Shown here: positions 16,028-24,307 of the stretch, piece by piece | Numbering within the stretch: the first letter of the stretch is position 1 | Layout: each line of letters begins with the position of its first letter | From: Candidatus Merdivivens pullicola | Lineage (GTDB): Bacteria; Bacteroidota; Bacteroidia; Bacteroidales; UBA932 | Length of the DNA stretch: 40,083 nucleotides | Assembly: GCA_017694945.1 (NCBI GenBank) | Contig: JADIMA010000038.1 | Coordinates: 1 to 40,083, forward strand | Reading direction: 5' to 3' | Notes under the pieces: generated by a model | What the model was told of the DNA's origin: nothing | Seen by the model: the letters and a program-made list of their open reading frames with translations, nothing else | Database searches by the model: none | Translations under genes and position numbers: made by a program

Positions 16028-16131
16028 GGTATCCGACCTTATGTGAACGGTGTTCCCAACGGCCGTCATACAAAAGCAGCCGCCAGTCTTTTGACTGACG
16101 GCCACATCGCCTTTGCGGTGAAAGGGGGATT
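16028..16131. repeat. Copy 2 of the 104-bp direct repeat, contiguous with tRNA-Ser
   Basis: This copy runs into the intact tRNA-Ser gene (16116-16202) and is likely the original arrangement. In the direction of tRNA transcription it forms the 3' trailer, with GGCCGTCA/TGACGGCC able to close a large stem around CAGTCAAAAGACTG; this might be a processing or termination structure. Confidence 0.85.
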
Positions 16132-16202
16132 CGAACCCCCGGTACCGTAACCGGTACGACAGTTTAGCAAACTGTTGGTTTAAGCCACTCACCCATCTCA
16201 CC
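16116..16202 (-). tRNA. tRNA-Ser(GCU)
   Basis: On the minus strand the 5' acceptor strand GGTGAGA pairs with TTTCACC at the 3' end, followed by discriminator G. The anticodon arm is ACAGT-TTGCTAA-ACTGT, giving anticodon GCU for AGC/AGU serine codons. The long variable arm (CGTACCGG...CGGTACCG) is the class II tRNA feature expected for serine, and the T-arm is GGGGG-TTCGAAT-CCCCC. The gene is 87 nt and the CCA end is not encoded. It is convergent with the permease gene and lies downstream of floA. Confidence 0.96.
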
Positions 16203-16262
16203 AAACTATCCTGATATGCCTTGCCAGAGGCCGATAAAGCATGGCGACTGCAATCGGGAATG

Positions 16263-16270
16263 CAAAGGTA
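16263..16270 (-). promoter_or_regulatory. Candidate -7 box for tRNA-Ser
   Basis: Reads TACCTTTG followed by CA on the minus strand, a good match to TAnnTTTG and typical of stable-RNA promoters in this phylum. A near-match to -33 (ATTG, 16292-16295) sits 21 bp upstream inside the end of floA. The tRNA 5' end is about 60 bp downstream. Confidence 0.55.
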
Positions 16271-16280
16271 TGAAAAATTT

Positions 16281-17237
16281 TTATTGTTTTGCAATATTTT
16301 CTCGCATTTCCGTGTCGGCCTGGATATTTTTCATCCTGTAATAGTCCATTATGCCGAGATTGCCGTTGCGGAAGGCTTCGGCCATGGCAAGAGGAACTTC
16401 TGCTTCCGCCTCAATTACCTTGGCGCGTGCTTCCTGAGCCTTCGCTTTCATTTCCTGTTCAAGTGCAACTGCCATCGCGCGGCGTTCTTCGGCCCTGGCC
16501 TGTGCTATGTTCTTGTCGGCGTTTGCCTGATCCATCTGAAGATATGCACCTATGTTCTTTCCGATGTCTATGTCCGCTATGTCTATGGACAGGATTTCAA
16601 ATGCTGTTCCGGCATCAAGTCCTTTACGTAGGACGACTTTAGAAATGGAATCAGGGTTTTCAAGTACCATTTTGTGGCTGTCTGCCGAGCCTATGCTTGA
16701 AACAATGCCTTCTCCGACCCTGGCGAGGACTGTTTCTTCGCCTGCACCTCCGACAAGTTGCTTGATGTTGGCGCGGACAGTAACCCTGGCCTTGGCAATC
16801 AACTGTATGCCGTCTTTCGCAACCGCCGTTACAGGAGGGGTGTTGATGACTTTCGGATTTACGGACATCTGAACGGCTTCAAAGACATCGCGGCCTGCAA
16901 GGTCTATTGCGGCAGCCATCTTGAAATCAAGGACTATGTTGGCCTTGTCCGCCGAAATCAATGCGTTTACGACTTTGGGCACATTGCCTTTTGCAAGATA
17001 GTGGGCCTCGAGTTCGTTGGCGTCAAGTTGCAGGCCCGCCTTGGTTCCTGTAATCATTGCCATGACGATGATTCTCGGAGGGACTTTCCTCCATCTCATC
17101 AGTACAAGTTGGAGCAATGAAATCCTTACACCTGAAATGAGGGCCTGGAACCATAAGGTGACGGGGAAAAACCATAGAAAAACGATGAGGGCTATGATGC
17201 CTACAACCGCCCATAAAAGAAATGCTTGAATTGCCAT
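16281..17237 (-). CDS. floA: Flotillin-like protein FloA
   Basis: A membrane scaffold protein of the SPFH family that marks functional membrane microdomains. The 318 residues open with a membrane-inserting hydrophobic stretch (about 4-30, [20 protein letters not shown]) and a second hydrophobic hairpin segment, followed by the SPFH domain (about 60-225, with [20 protein letters not shown] and [16 protein letters not shown]), and end in an Ala/Glu-rich coiled coil (about 235-290, [19 protein letters not shown]). Length and sequence order match FloA/YqfA of Bacillus. NfeD lies 21 bp upstream on the same strand, the classic floA partner. Confidence 0.96.
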   Translation of the reverse strand: MAIQAFLLWAVVGIIALIVFLWFFPVTLWFQALISGVRISLLQLVLMRWRKVPPRIIVMAMITGTKAGLQLDANELEAHYLAKGNVPKVVNALISADKANIVLDFKMAAAIDLAGRDVFEAVQMSVNPKVINTPPVTAVAKDGIQLIAKARVTVRANIKQLVGGAGEETVLARVGEGIVSSIGSADSHKMVLENPDSISKVVLRKGLDAGTAFEILSIDIADIDIGKNIGAYLQMDQANADKNIAQARAEERRAMAVALEQEMKAKAQEARAKVIEAEAEVPLAMAEAFRNGNLGIMDYYRMKNIQADTEMRENIAKQ

Positions 17238-17258
17238 GTTGTATTAATTAATTTATGT

Positions 17259-17720
17259 TTATGCTTTTTTTACAATGATTTTGTTGTCTTCTATGAGGGC
17301 GATTTCGATTTCCTCTCCCTCCTCGATGAAGCCTTCCAGAGACTTTACCTCGTATCTTTTGCCGTTGATAACGGCAGTTCCCATCGGGGCCAGTCTTGAA
17401 ATACTGTGTCCCTTGTCGCCGACATCAAGGCCTGTATCCGAAAGGTTTTCTCCGGCGCGGCTCGTTATTCCGGTCTTTAACTGATACCTTTTCCATGTTT
17501 TTGCACGCAAAACATATATGGTGAGTGCGGTGACCAGCACTACATTGATGACGAGGACAATGGTGCTCGTAGGTTCTCCGAATACTTTGTCGGCATAGAA
17601 ATACGAGCCGGCCAAGGCTCCGAGACCGAGTAGGCCGGTTATGGCAAACCCCGGTATCAGTATGATTTCAATGAAAAGCAGCAGCAGGCCGACAAGAATA
17701 AGAGTGATAATGTATATCAT
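17259..17720 (-). CDS. NfeD-family membrane protein
   Basis: A short NfeD (153 residues) with three to four membrane segments in the first half (MIYIITLILVGLLLLFIEI, then the glycine-rich AITGLLGLGALAGSYFY and STIVLVINVVLVTALTIYVL), followed by a soluble OB-fold (about 85-153) with SRLAPMGTAVINGKRYEV and EEGEEIEIALIEDNKIIVKK. It lacks the ClpP-like protease domain of long NfeD proteins. NfeD OB-folds are thought to bind SPFH proteins, and its place just upstream of floA supports that pairing. The PD40/SPOR gene upstream is 29 bp away and may be in the same transcript. Confidence 0.93.
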   Translation of the reverse strand: MIYIITLILVGLLLLFIEIILIPGFAITGLLGLGALAGSYFYADKVFGEPTSTIVLVINVVLVTALTIYVLRAKTWKRYQLKTGITSRAGENLSDTGLDVGDKGHSISRLAPMGTAVINGKRYEVKSLEGFIEEGEEIEIALIEDNKIIVKKA

Positions 17721-17749
17721 AAAAATGGTGTTATAAAGTAGTAATGTCT

Positions 17750-19579
17750 TTATTGTTCTTCCACACTGACCCCCTCTACGTCCGCCGCTATCAGTTCTGC
17801 GGCGATTGCCTCGGCTTCGTTTCTGGAGCGGAACGGGCCGATGATGTATTTGACCCCTTCGGGTGTTGAGGCGCGCAGTATGTCTTTTGATGTTTTTCCT
17901 CTTATGACAGACGATGCCGCCTGCCCGAGTTCTCCGTCAGGGGAAAGGATGCATACCATGTATTCCGTAAGAGTTCCGTCTTTCTCCATTCCGCGGGCTT
18001 TAGTTGTGGAGATCCGTTCTCCGTCAAGGAAAGCGGTGATGAAAGCCGATTTGAATCCTCTGGATTTTACCTTGCCAAGGTTGGCAAGCGCGTCGTCGTA
18101 TGAACTGAAAAGTCCGACAGAGTAAATGTATTTGCCTCTTGAAGGGTTTCGCTCGAATACCGGACTGAGGCCGTTGAGATGTTTTACTCCGGCAGGGGAG
18201 GCAGAAGCGAAAATCTGTATCTGATAGACAAGTCCGGCAGGAAGCCTGTTGTCTTCGGCGAATCTGCCCTGTGGAAGTATCTGGAACGAATAGTCGAATT
18301 TCTTGACAGGCGCGTTCACCATTATTTCCACATCGCTTCCGGGGCGGTGCCTTGAAAAACGGAATTGTGTTTTATCTTCAAGTGGCTTTCCTTCATCTGG
18401 CGCGGCCAGCGCTTCTTCGGGATTTACAATTATCCCGTTTGTGAGAAAATCCATTTCGATTTTTTTCAATTCCCTGTTTTTCACCTCCAGCGACGCGGAG
18501 AGGCGTGACATTTCGCTTTCCCCTGAAACGATTTCACTGTAAATGTTTTCTTTGTCATTTTCAGAAACGGCATATTCCTTTCTGAGATTTTCAAGACTTG
18601 CCGAGCATCGTCCGATACTGTCTTTGATTGACTGTATTTCCCTGAGCACCCTTGAATAACCGTTCATGTCCTTCCCGGCTGCAACTTTGTCGGTCGATTC
18701 TGCGTCATCGCTCCCTGCCGGTGCGGAGTATTCAAGGGAAGAAAGCCGGGCAAGCCTTTCCGGCTCCCTGATTCTCTTCTTTACCGGTATCGGTTCATAC
18801 TCCATTATATAGACAGTGACACTGTCCCCGGAAGCCTCCCTGTCGGATACGAGGATGTAGTATTGTTCGTCGTCGCTGATTGCAAACAGGATGTCATTGT
18901 ATGGTGATGAAAACGGAAAGCCGAGGTTTTCGGGCCGTCCCCATTCGCCGGTGGCTTCGTCCAGTCTTGAAACATACAGGTCGTATCCTCCGATGCCGTA
19001 CATCCCGTCCGATGCGAAATACAGATTCTTGCCGTCAGGCGAAATGACGGGGTAAAGTTCGTTGCCTGCTGTTACAAGGGCTTCGTTGAGCATCCGTGGA
19101 TAGTTCCATAATGTGTCGTTGATGCGTTCCGTAGAAAAAATATTCCATGCCCCGCTGTCATCTTTATCGGTGAACATTATCGTATTCTGTCCGTCAGGAT
19201 AGTAAAATGCCGACTGGTAGTCGTCTCTCGCATCCTTCACCAGCGTATTCGGACTGAAACGCCAGCTTCTGTCCTTCATGGGGAGGTACATCAGGAATTC
19301 GTCCTTATGAAAATCCTTTTTGGCAACCATTTTCGGAGTGGATACGAATTCGGTAAGCGCCAGTCCGTTGCGGCAGCAGAGCATTTTTTCTTCAACGAGG
19401 ATTTGCAAAGTACTGTCCGGAGTTTCGCCTGGGATGCCCTCAAGGTAGTCCAGCGCTTCCTCGAACCGGTACGCTTTCATCAGCGAATCGGCTCTGGCCA
19501 GGATGTTTCCGGTCTGCGCTGAAACCGTCGGTACGAATCCGGCAATGAAAAAAATAAGCGTTATTACCAGTCTATACAT
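17750..19579 (-). CDS. Envelope protein with PD40 beta-propeller repeats and two SPOR domains
   Basis: A 609-residue exported protein: signal peptide (MYRLVITLIFFIAGFVPTVSAQ, cleavage near 21), a TPR-like helical stretch (about 25-70, NILARADSLMKAYRFEEALD), a PD40/TolB-like propeller (about 95-275, with ELYPVISPDGKNLYFASDG and YNDILFAISDDEQYYILVSD), a coiled coil (about 315-380), and two C-terminal SPOR-like repeats (about 452-522 starting YQIQIFASASPAG, and 539-609 ending KYIIGPFRSRNEAEAIAAEL). SPOR domains bind peptidoglycan lacking stem peptides, so a septal or wall-anchored role is possible. The architecture is related to PD40 proteins of the Bacteroidota envelope but has no OmpA domain. 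It heads a probable operon with nfeD and floA. Confidence 0.85.
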   Translation of the reverse strand: MYRLVITLIFFIAGFVPTVSAQTGNILARADSLMKAYRFEEALDYLEGIPGETPDSTLQILVEEKMLCCRNGLALTEFVSTPKMVAKKDFHKDEFLMYLPMKDRSWRFSPNTLVKDARDDYQSAFYYPDGQNTIMFTDKDDSGAWNIFSTERINDTLWNYPRMLNEALVTAGNELYPVISPDGKNLYFASDGMYGIGGYDLYVSRLDEATGEWGRPENLGFPFSSPYNDILFAISDDEQYYILVSDREASGDSVTVYIMEYEPIPVKKRIREPERLARLSSLEYSAPAGSDDAESTDKVAAGKDMNGYSRVLREIQSIKDSIGRCSASLENLRKEYAVSENDKENIYSEIVSGESEMSRLSASLEVKNRELKKIEMDFLTNGIIVNPEEALAAPDEGKPLEDKTQFRFSRHRPGSDVEIMVNAPVKKFDYSFQILPQGRFAEDNRLPAGLVYQIQIFASASPAGVKHLNGLSPVFERNPSRGKYIYSVGLFSSYDDALANLGKVKSRGFKSAFITAFLDGERISTTKARGMEKDGTLTEYMVCILSPDGELGQAASSVIRGKTSKDILRASTPEGVKYIIGPFRSRNEAEAIAAELIAADVEGVSVEEQ

Positions 19580-19604
19580 AGTGTTCCATATAGAAAATGG
19601 ACAA

Positions 19605-19612
19605 CAAATGTA
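19605..19612 (-). promoter_or_regulatory. Candidate -7 box for the PD40/SPOR-nfeD-floA operon
   Basis: TACATTTG on the minus strand matches TAnnTTTG, 25 bp upstream of the start at 19579. There is no -33 TTTG. It lies 31 bp from the opposing secDF box. Confidence 0.45.
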
Positions 19613-19643
19613 ATAAATAAGTTCGTATTTATGGAAAAAAGTG

Positions 19644-19651
19644 TAAATTTG
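19644..19651 (+). promoter_or_regulatory. Candidate -7 box for secDF
   Basis: TAAATTTG matches TAnnTTTG. A near -33 (TTCG, 19622-19625) lies 18 bp upstream. The leader to the secDF start would be about 75 nt. Confidence 0.45.
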
Positions 19652-19729
19652 TGCCCTATTTTACAAATAGTTGTGGACAGACCGAAAGGATTGCTGATAA
19701 AATTATTAAAATTATAAAATAAAAAAGTT

Positions 19730-22700
19730 ATGCAAAGCAAAGGAGCCATTACATTTTTGGCAGTGATTATCGCCCTGGCCTGCATCTGGCAGCTTTCATT
19801 TACAGCGGCTACCAAGATTCAGGAAGGAAAGGCCAACCGCTATGCTTCTGCGGCAGTGGAGGCGGAGAGGGTTTCACCATCATTCGCCAATGTCCCTGAA
19901 GTGGACAAAGCGTATTACCTGGATTCCATCAGGAAGGCAAAAAACAGTTTTTATCTAGATTCCGTTTCTGCAGAGAAGGTTTATCTGTGGTACACCTATA
20001 AAGAGGTGAAAGAACGTGAAATCAACCTCGGTCTTGACTTGAAAGGCGGTATGAACGTCATGCTTCAGGTCCAGTTGAAAGACCTTGTCAAGGCTCTTTC
20101 GGGGAACAGCCAGGATCCAAGGTTCCTTGAGGCCCTCGATCTTGCAGAAAAGAGGAGCGTCGATTCAAGGCTTGATTTCATCACCCTGTTTTCTCAGGCA
20201 TGGGATGAAGTGGCACCGGGGGAAAGGCTTTCCCAGGTATTCGGTACTTATGACATGAGGGACAAGATTACCCCTGAAACCTCAAATGAAGAAGTGATAA
20301 GGGTTATTTCCGAAGAAGCGGAAAGTGCAGTGTCCAACTCTTTCAATGTCCTGAGGAACCGTATCGACCGTTTCGGAGTCACACAGCCTAATATACAGAA
20401 ACTCGGAAACAGCGGGCGTATCCTCGTCGAACTTCCTGGCGTTAAGGAACCTGAGCGTGTAAGGAAACTTCTCCAGGGTACCGCTTCACTTGAGTTCTGG
20501 ACTACTTATGAAAATGCGGAGATATTCCCATACATGCAGGAAGCCAATGCGATGCTCGCCGAACTTGCCGTTGAGGACACGACTGCGGCATCTGCGGCAG
20601 CGGATACGACGGTTGCTTCGGATACCGACACCCTTCTTAACAAAGTCGCTTCCCAGAATCTTGACATGGAGGCATACGCCAAGGAAAATCCTCTTTTTGG
20701 CGTGCTCCAGCCTGCAATGTACAATGGCAGTCTTATGGAAGGCGCATGCATAGGTCTGGCGCACTACAGGGATACTGCAAAAGTCAACCAGTACCTCCAC
20801 AGGCCTGAAATACAGGCTCTGTTCCCTGCGGATTTCATCCCGATGTGGTCGGTTAAGCCGTCAGGTTTCATGGCAGACGGCAATTACTATGAACTCGTGG
20901 CAATCAAGGCTTCGTCACGCGACGGCAAGGCTCCTCTTGACGGCGGTGCCGTAACTGATGCCCGTGTTTCATACTCCAATGTAAACGGCAGCCCGGAAGT
21001 TGACATGGTGATGAACGGCGAAGGGGCAAGGACTTGGGCAAGGCTTACGGCAGACAACATAGGGCATCAGATAGCAATCGTCCTTGACGGAATGGTTTAC
21101 TCTTATCCGAGAGTCAACGGCGAGATTACAGGCGGCCGTTCCGCAATTACAGGCAACTTTACAGTGACCGAGGCTGAAGACCTTGCAAACGTCTTGAAGT
21201 CCGGAAAATTGCCTGCTCCGGCGACAATCGTCCAGGAACAGGTTGTCGGCCCGTCACTCGGTAGCGAGTCCATCAATGCGGGTCTCATTTCCTTCATCAT
21301 AGCATTCCTTCTCGTACTGCTTTACATGCTCTTCTTCTATAACGGAGCCGGTCTTGCAGCCGATATCGCATTGCTGTGCAACGTTTTGTTCCTGTTCGGA
21401 GCGCTTGCTTCGTTCGGTGCCGTACTTACGCTTCCTGGTATTGCCGGTCTCGTCCTTACCCTCGGTATGGCCGTGGATGCCAATGTCATCATTTACGAGC
21501 GTATCAAGGAGGAAATCAGGGCAGGTAAAGGACTTGCGCTTGCTGTCAAGGAAGGTTACAGGAATGCATATTCTGCCATCATTGACGGTCAGGTGACTAC
21601 AATCATCACCGGTATCGTGCTTATCGTTTTCGGTTCCGGTCCGGTACAGGGTTTTGCTACCACCCTTATCATAGGTATCATCACTTCCCTGCTTACTTCC
21701 ATATTCATTTCAAGGCTTATCTTCGAAGCAAGGCTTGCCAAGAAGAAAAATATCACTTTCGACAACAAGTGGACAAGGAATTTCCTCCACAATACCAAGG
21801 TCAACTTCCTGTCAAAGAGGAAATACTCTTATACCATATCGGGTATAGTGATACTTATCTGCCTCGGTTCGATAATCTTCAAGGGCTTTACATACGGTGT
21901 AGATTTCACTGGAGGACGTACCTTTGTCGTAAGGTTCGACCAGCCGGTTTCCGCTGAAGACATCAGGGAGGCGACTACGGCAGAGTTCGGCGGTAGTGTC
22001 GAAGTCAAGCAGTTCGGTGGCGAAAGCCAGATGAAGATTACGACAAAATACATGATCGAGGACGAGTCAACCGAAATGGACGCACAGGTTGAGCAGATGC
22101 TTTACGACGCTCTTCATCCGTTCTTCGCTGAAGACATTACGTTTGACGAGTTCAAGTCAACTCTTGAGAACCCTAACGGTATCATCAGTTCGGACAAAGT
22201 CGGCCCTACTATTGCAAACGACATGAAGAGGGACGCAATCATTGCGGTTGTCGTGGCTCTGCTTGCGATATTCGTTTACATTGCAGTGAGGTTCCGCAAC
22301 TGGACATGGGGAGCCGGCGGCGTGCTGTCGCTTACGCATACGACTATCATAACGGTCGGCTTCTTCTCGCTCTTTACCGGAGTATTCCCATTCAGTCTTG
22401 ATGTCGATCAGTCGTTTATAGCAGCCGTATTGACAATTATCGGTTATGCAATCAACGACAACGTGGTCATCTTCGACCGAATCCGTGAATACAGGAGACT
22501 GTACCCTAAACGTCCTTTGCAGGATAATGTGAACAACGCTCTTAACAGTACCCTTACCAGGACAATGAATACTTCCCTCACCACTATCATCGTTATGGTT
22601 GCCATCGCAATCTTCGGCGGAGAGGTCATCAGGGGACTTTCGGTAGCGTTGGTTGTCGGTATCTCGGTGGGTACTTATGCTTCAATGTTCATCGGTACTC

Positions 22701-22762
22701 CTATCATGTACGATTTGAGCCGCAGGAAGATAAATAAAGAACTCGCAAAAGAGAACAAGTAA
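19730..22762 (+). CDS. secDF: Fused protein translocase subunit SecDF
   Basis: A membrane component that uses the proton motive force to help the SecYEG/SecA machine move proteins across the inner membrane. Here SecD and SecF are one polypeptide of 1010 residues, usual in Bacteroidota. The SecD half (about 1-680) has an N-terminal membrane helix, the EINLGLDLKGGMNVMLQV motif (about 102-119), the large periplasmic P1 region with an Ala/Asp/Thr-rich insert (about 280-305), and six-helix block with GLVLTLGMAVDANVIIYERI. The SecF half (about 690-1010) starts near KYSYTISGIVILICLG and includes GVDFTGGRTFVVRF and the matching AINDNVVIFDRIREYRR motif. It is monocistronic, closed by a terminator 20 bp after the stop. 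Confidence 0.97.
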   Translation: MQSKGAITFLAVIIALACIWQLSFTAATKIQEGKANRYASAAVEAERVSPSFANVPEVDKAYYLDSIRKAKNSFYLDSVSAEKVYLWYTYKEVKEREINLGLDLKGGMNVMLQVQLKDLVKALSGNSQDPRFLEALDLAEKRSVDSRLDFITLFSQAWDEVAPGERLSQVFGTYDMRDKITPETSNEEVIRVISEEAESAVSNSFNVLRNRIDRFGVTQPNIQKLGNSGRILVELPGVKEPERVRKLLQGTASLEFWTTYENAEIFPYMQEANAMLAELAVEDTTAASAAADTTVASDTDTLLNKVASQNLDMEAYAKENPLFGVLQPAMYNGSLMEGACIGLAHYRDTAKVNQYLHRPEIQALFPADFIPMWSVKPSGFMADGNYYELVAIKASSRDGKAPLDGGAVTDARVSYSNVNGSPEVDMVMNGEGARTWARLTADNIGHQIAIVLDGMVYSYPRVNGEITGGRSAITGNFTVTEAEDLANVLKSGKLPAPATIVQEQVVGPSLGSESINAGLISFIIAFLLVLLYMLFFYNGAGLAADIALLCNVLFLFGALASFGAVLTLPGIAGLVLTLGMAVDANVIIYERIKEEIRAGKGLALAVKEGYRNAYSAIIDGQVTTIITGIVLIVFGSGPVQGFATTLIIGIITSLLTSIFISRLIFEARLAKKKNITFDNKWTRNFLHNTKVNFLSKRKYSYTISGIVILICLGSIIFKGFTYGVDFTGGRTFVVRFDQPVSAEDIREATTAEFGGSVEVKQFGGESQMKITTKYMIEDESTEMDAQVEQMLYDALHPFFAEDITFDEFKSTLENPNGIISSDKVGPTIANDMKRDAIIAVVVALLAIFVYIAVRFRNWTWGAGGVLSLTHTTIITVGFFSLFTGVFPFSLDVDQSFIAAVLTIIGYAINDNVVIFDRIREYRRLYPKRPLQDNVNNALNSTLTRTMNTSLTTIIVMVAIAIFGGEVIRGLSVALVVGISVGTYASMFIGTPIMYDLSRRKINKELAKENK

Positions 22763-22781
22763 GATTTTCTATATTTAAAAG

Positions 22782-22813
22782 ACCGGGCATGCTTGGCGTG
22801 TCCGGTTTTTTTT
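22782..22813 (+). terminator. Rho-independent terminator after secDF
   Basis: ACCGGGCATGC (22782-22792) pairs with GCGTGTCCGGT (22796-22806), 11 bp with two G-U pairs and a 3-nt loop, followed by a run of T to 22813. Confidence 0.88.
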
Positions 22814-22840
22814 AATCCCACAGACTTTAATTTTTAGCTT

Positions 22841-24304
22841 ATGAAAAATATCAGATTTTATTTTCTTTTGGCTGCAGCCGTCGTGCTTGCAGTCCAGTGT
22901 ACGCCAGACGAAAAGCCGGGGCCTGGGCCTGAACCCGCTCCTGAAACGACGATTGTCCTGCAGGAGACAGAAATCAATGCTCCTGCGGAGGGAGGGACGT
23001 TCAGTGTTGCATATTCGGTCGAGAATCTTTCGGATTCACTCCTTATCGAAACAGTATCAGGAGGAGATTGGCTGGATGCGGATCCGTCAGGTATCGGAGA
23101 GATAGTGCTGAATGTCATTGAAAATGCCGGGACTTCGGCGAGGACGGATACGGTTTTCGTCTTTTGCAATTCAGCATTGTCCGGAAATATAGTCGTCAAC
23201 CAGGAAGGCAAGACGGAAGACACTCCTGTGGAATACGGTTTTTCCATATCCGTGGGGAATGTTGACCAGACCTCGTTGACTTATGAAATCACTCCTGACA
23301 ATCCTGATATGTATTATTTGTCAAAGGTGGCATTGAAGAGCGTAGTGGATGCGTTTGCTTCGGATGATGAATTGATACAGGCCGATTTTGATGAGTTGCA
23401 GATGTATGCCGGCATGACAGGAACTCCCGTCTGGACACTTATGACCAGCCAGGGATTTACAAAAACCGGTGATTATTCCGGATTTCAGGACAATCTTGCT
23501 CCTGGCACCGACTACTACATATATGCCTATGGCGTGGAACCGGAAGACGGAGGCATTGATGTAAATGCTGTGACCAAGGTTTACAAGGAGTCCTTTACCA
23601 CGGTTCCGGTGCCGCAGGAAGAGGCCGAATTTACAATAACTTACCGTGTGGAAAGCAATGTGGCGGATGCTACCGTAGAACCCAAGGATCAGAACCAGCG
23701 TTATTATTTCGCGTATGAACACAACGATTCATGGACTACCGATGATGAAATGCTTGCCAAATACCAGCAGAATCTTTCAAGCATGTATGACATGTACCTG
23801 ATGTTCGGAATGTCGCTGGAAGATTTTTTCGAACAGATGACCAATATCGGGACCAAGACGATAGAAATAGTCGGGCTTCTTCCTGAAAATACCTACGTAG
23901 GCTTTGCAGTTGCAATCAATGACGAGGCCATATTCTGTTCAGAGATGACGAAGGCCGAATTCACGACTTTGCCGGTCGGGGATTCCGACAACAGGATTTC
24001 CATTTCCATAACCGATGTAGGCGAGGACTGGGCGGATTTTGAAATAACTACGACAAATGACGACCCGTATGTTTTCTTCATTGAGCCTTCATCTACTTTT
24101 GAGGGTCTCGACGATGATGAAATCATACAGTTTGCGCTGGACAACATCAGTTATACGACAACTATTTACAATGGGGACTACTCGGATACGGCCAGCCCGT
24201 TAACCCCTGGTACGGAATACACGGCACTGGCTTTCGGCTACATTACCGGGACGGCGACGACAGGTCTTGTAAAGACCGGTTTCCACACCCTGGCTGCCGA
24301 GTAG
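22841..24304 (+). CDS. Surface lipoprotein with BACON-like and repeated Fn3-like domains
   Basis: A 487-residue predicted lipoprotein: signal peptide with lipobox ending at Cys20 (VVLAVQC), a Pro/Glu linker (GPGPEPAPE), a BACON-like beta domain (about 38-125, with INAPAEGGTFSVAYSV, GGDWLDADPSG and a closing NIVVNQEG), then about three Fn3-like modules. Each module ends in a similar segment: LAPGTDYYIYAYGVEP (about 222), LLPENTYVGFAVAIND (about 347) and LTPGTEYTALAFGYIT (about 460). BACON domains were first linked to carbohydrate or mucin binding, but many such proteins have no known ligand. No enzyme domain is present. Its start is 28 bp after the secDF terminator, and its stop lies 3 bp from the stop of the convergent S41 protease. 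Confidence 0.85.
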   Translation: MKNIRFYFLLAAAVVLAVQCTPDEKPGPGPEPAPETTIVLQETEINAPAEGGTFSVAYSVENLSDSLLIETVSGGDWLDADPSGIGEIVLNVIENAGTSARTDTVFVFCNSALSGNIVVNQEGKTEDTPVEYGFSISVGNVDQTSLTYEITPDNPDMYYLSKVALKSVVDAFASDDELIQADFDELQMYAGMTGTPVWTLMTSQGFTKTGDYSGFQDNLAPGTDYYIYAYGVEPEDGGIDVNAVTKVYKESFTTVPVPQEEAEFTITYRVESNVADATVEPKDQNQRYYFAYEHNDSWTTDDEMLAKYQQNLSSMYDMYLMFGMSLEDFFEQMTNIGTKTIEIVGLLPENTYVGFAVAINDEAIFCSEMTKAEFTTLPVGDSDNRISISITDVGEDWADFEITTTNDDPYVFFIEPSSTFEGLDDDEIIQFALDNISYTTTIYNGDYSDTASPLTPGTEYTALAFGYITGTATTGLVKTGFHTLAAE

Positions 24305-24307
24305 GAT

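Noticed and set aside
15835-16202. Integrative element at tRNA-Ser
   Set aside because: The tRNA end is duplicated, but no integrase or cargo exists between the copies; it is reported only as a repeat.
15689-16294. 201-codon minus-strand ORF and related frames over the repeats
   Set aside because: It is open only because it reads through the permease 3' end, both repeat copies and the tRNA-Ser gene; the repeated amino-acid blocks mirror the DNA duplication.
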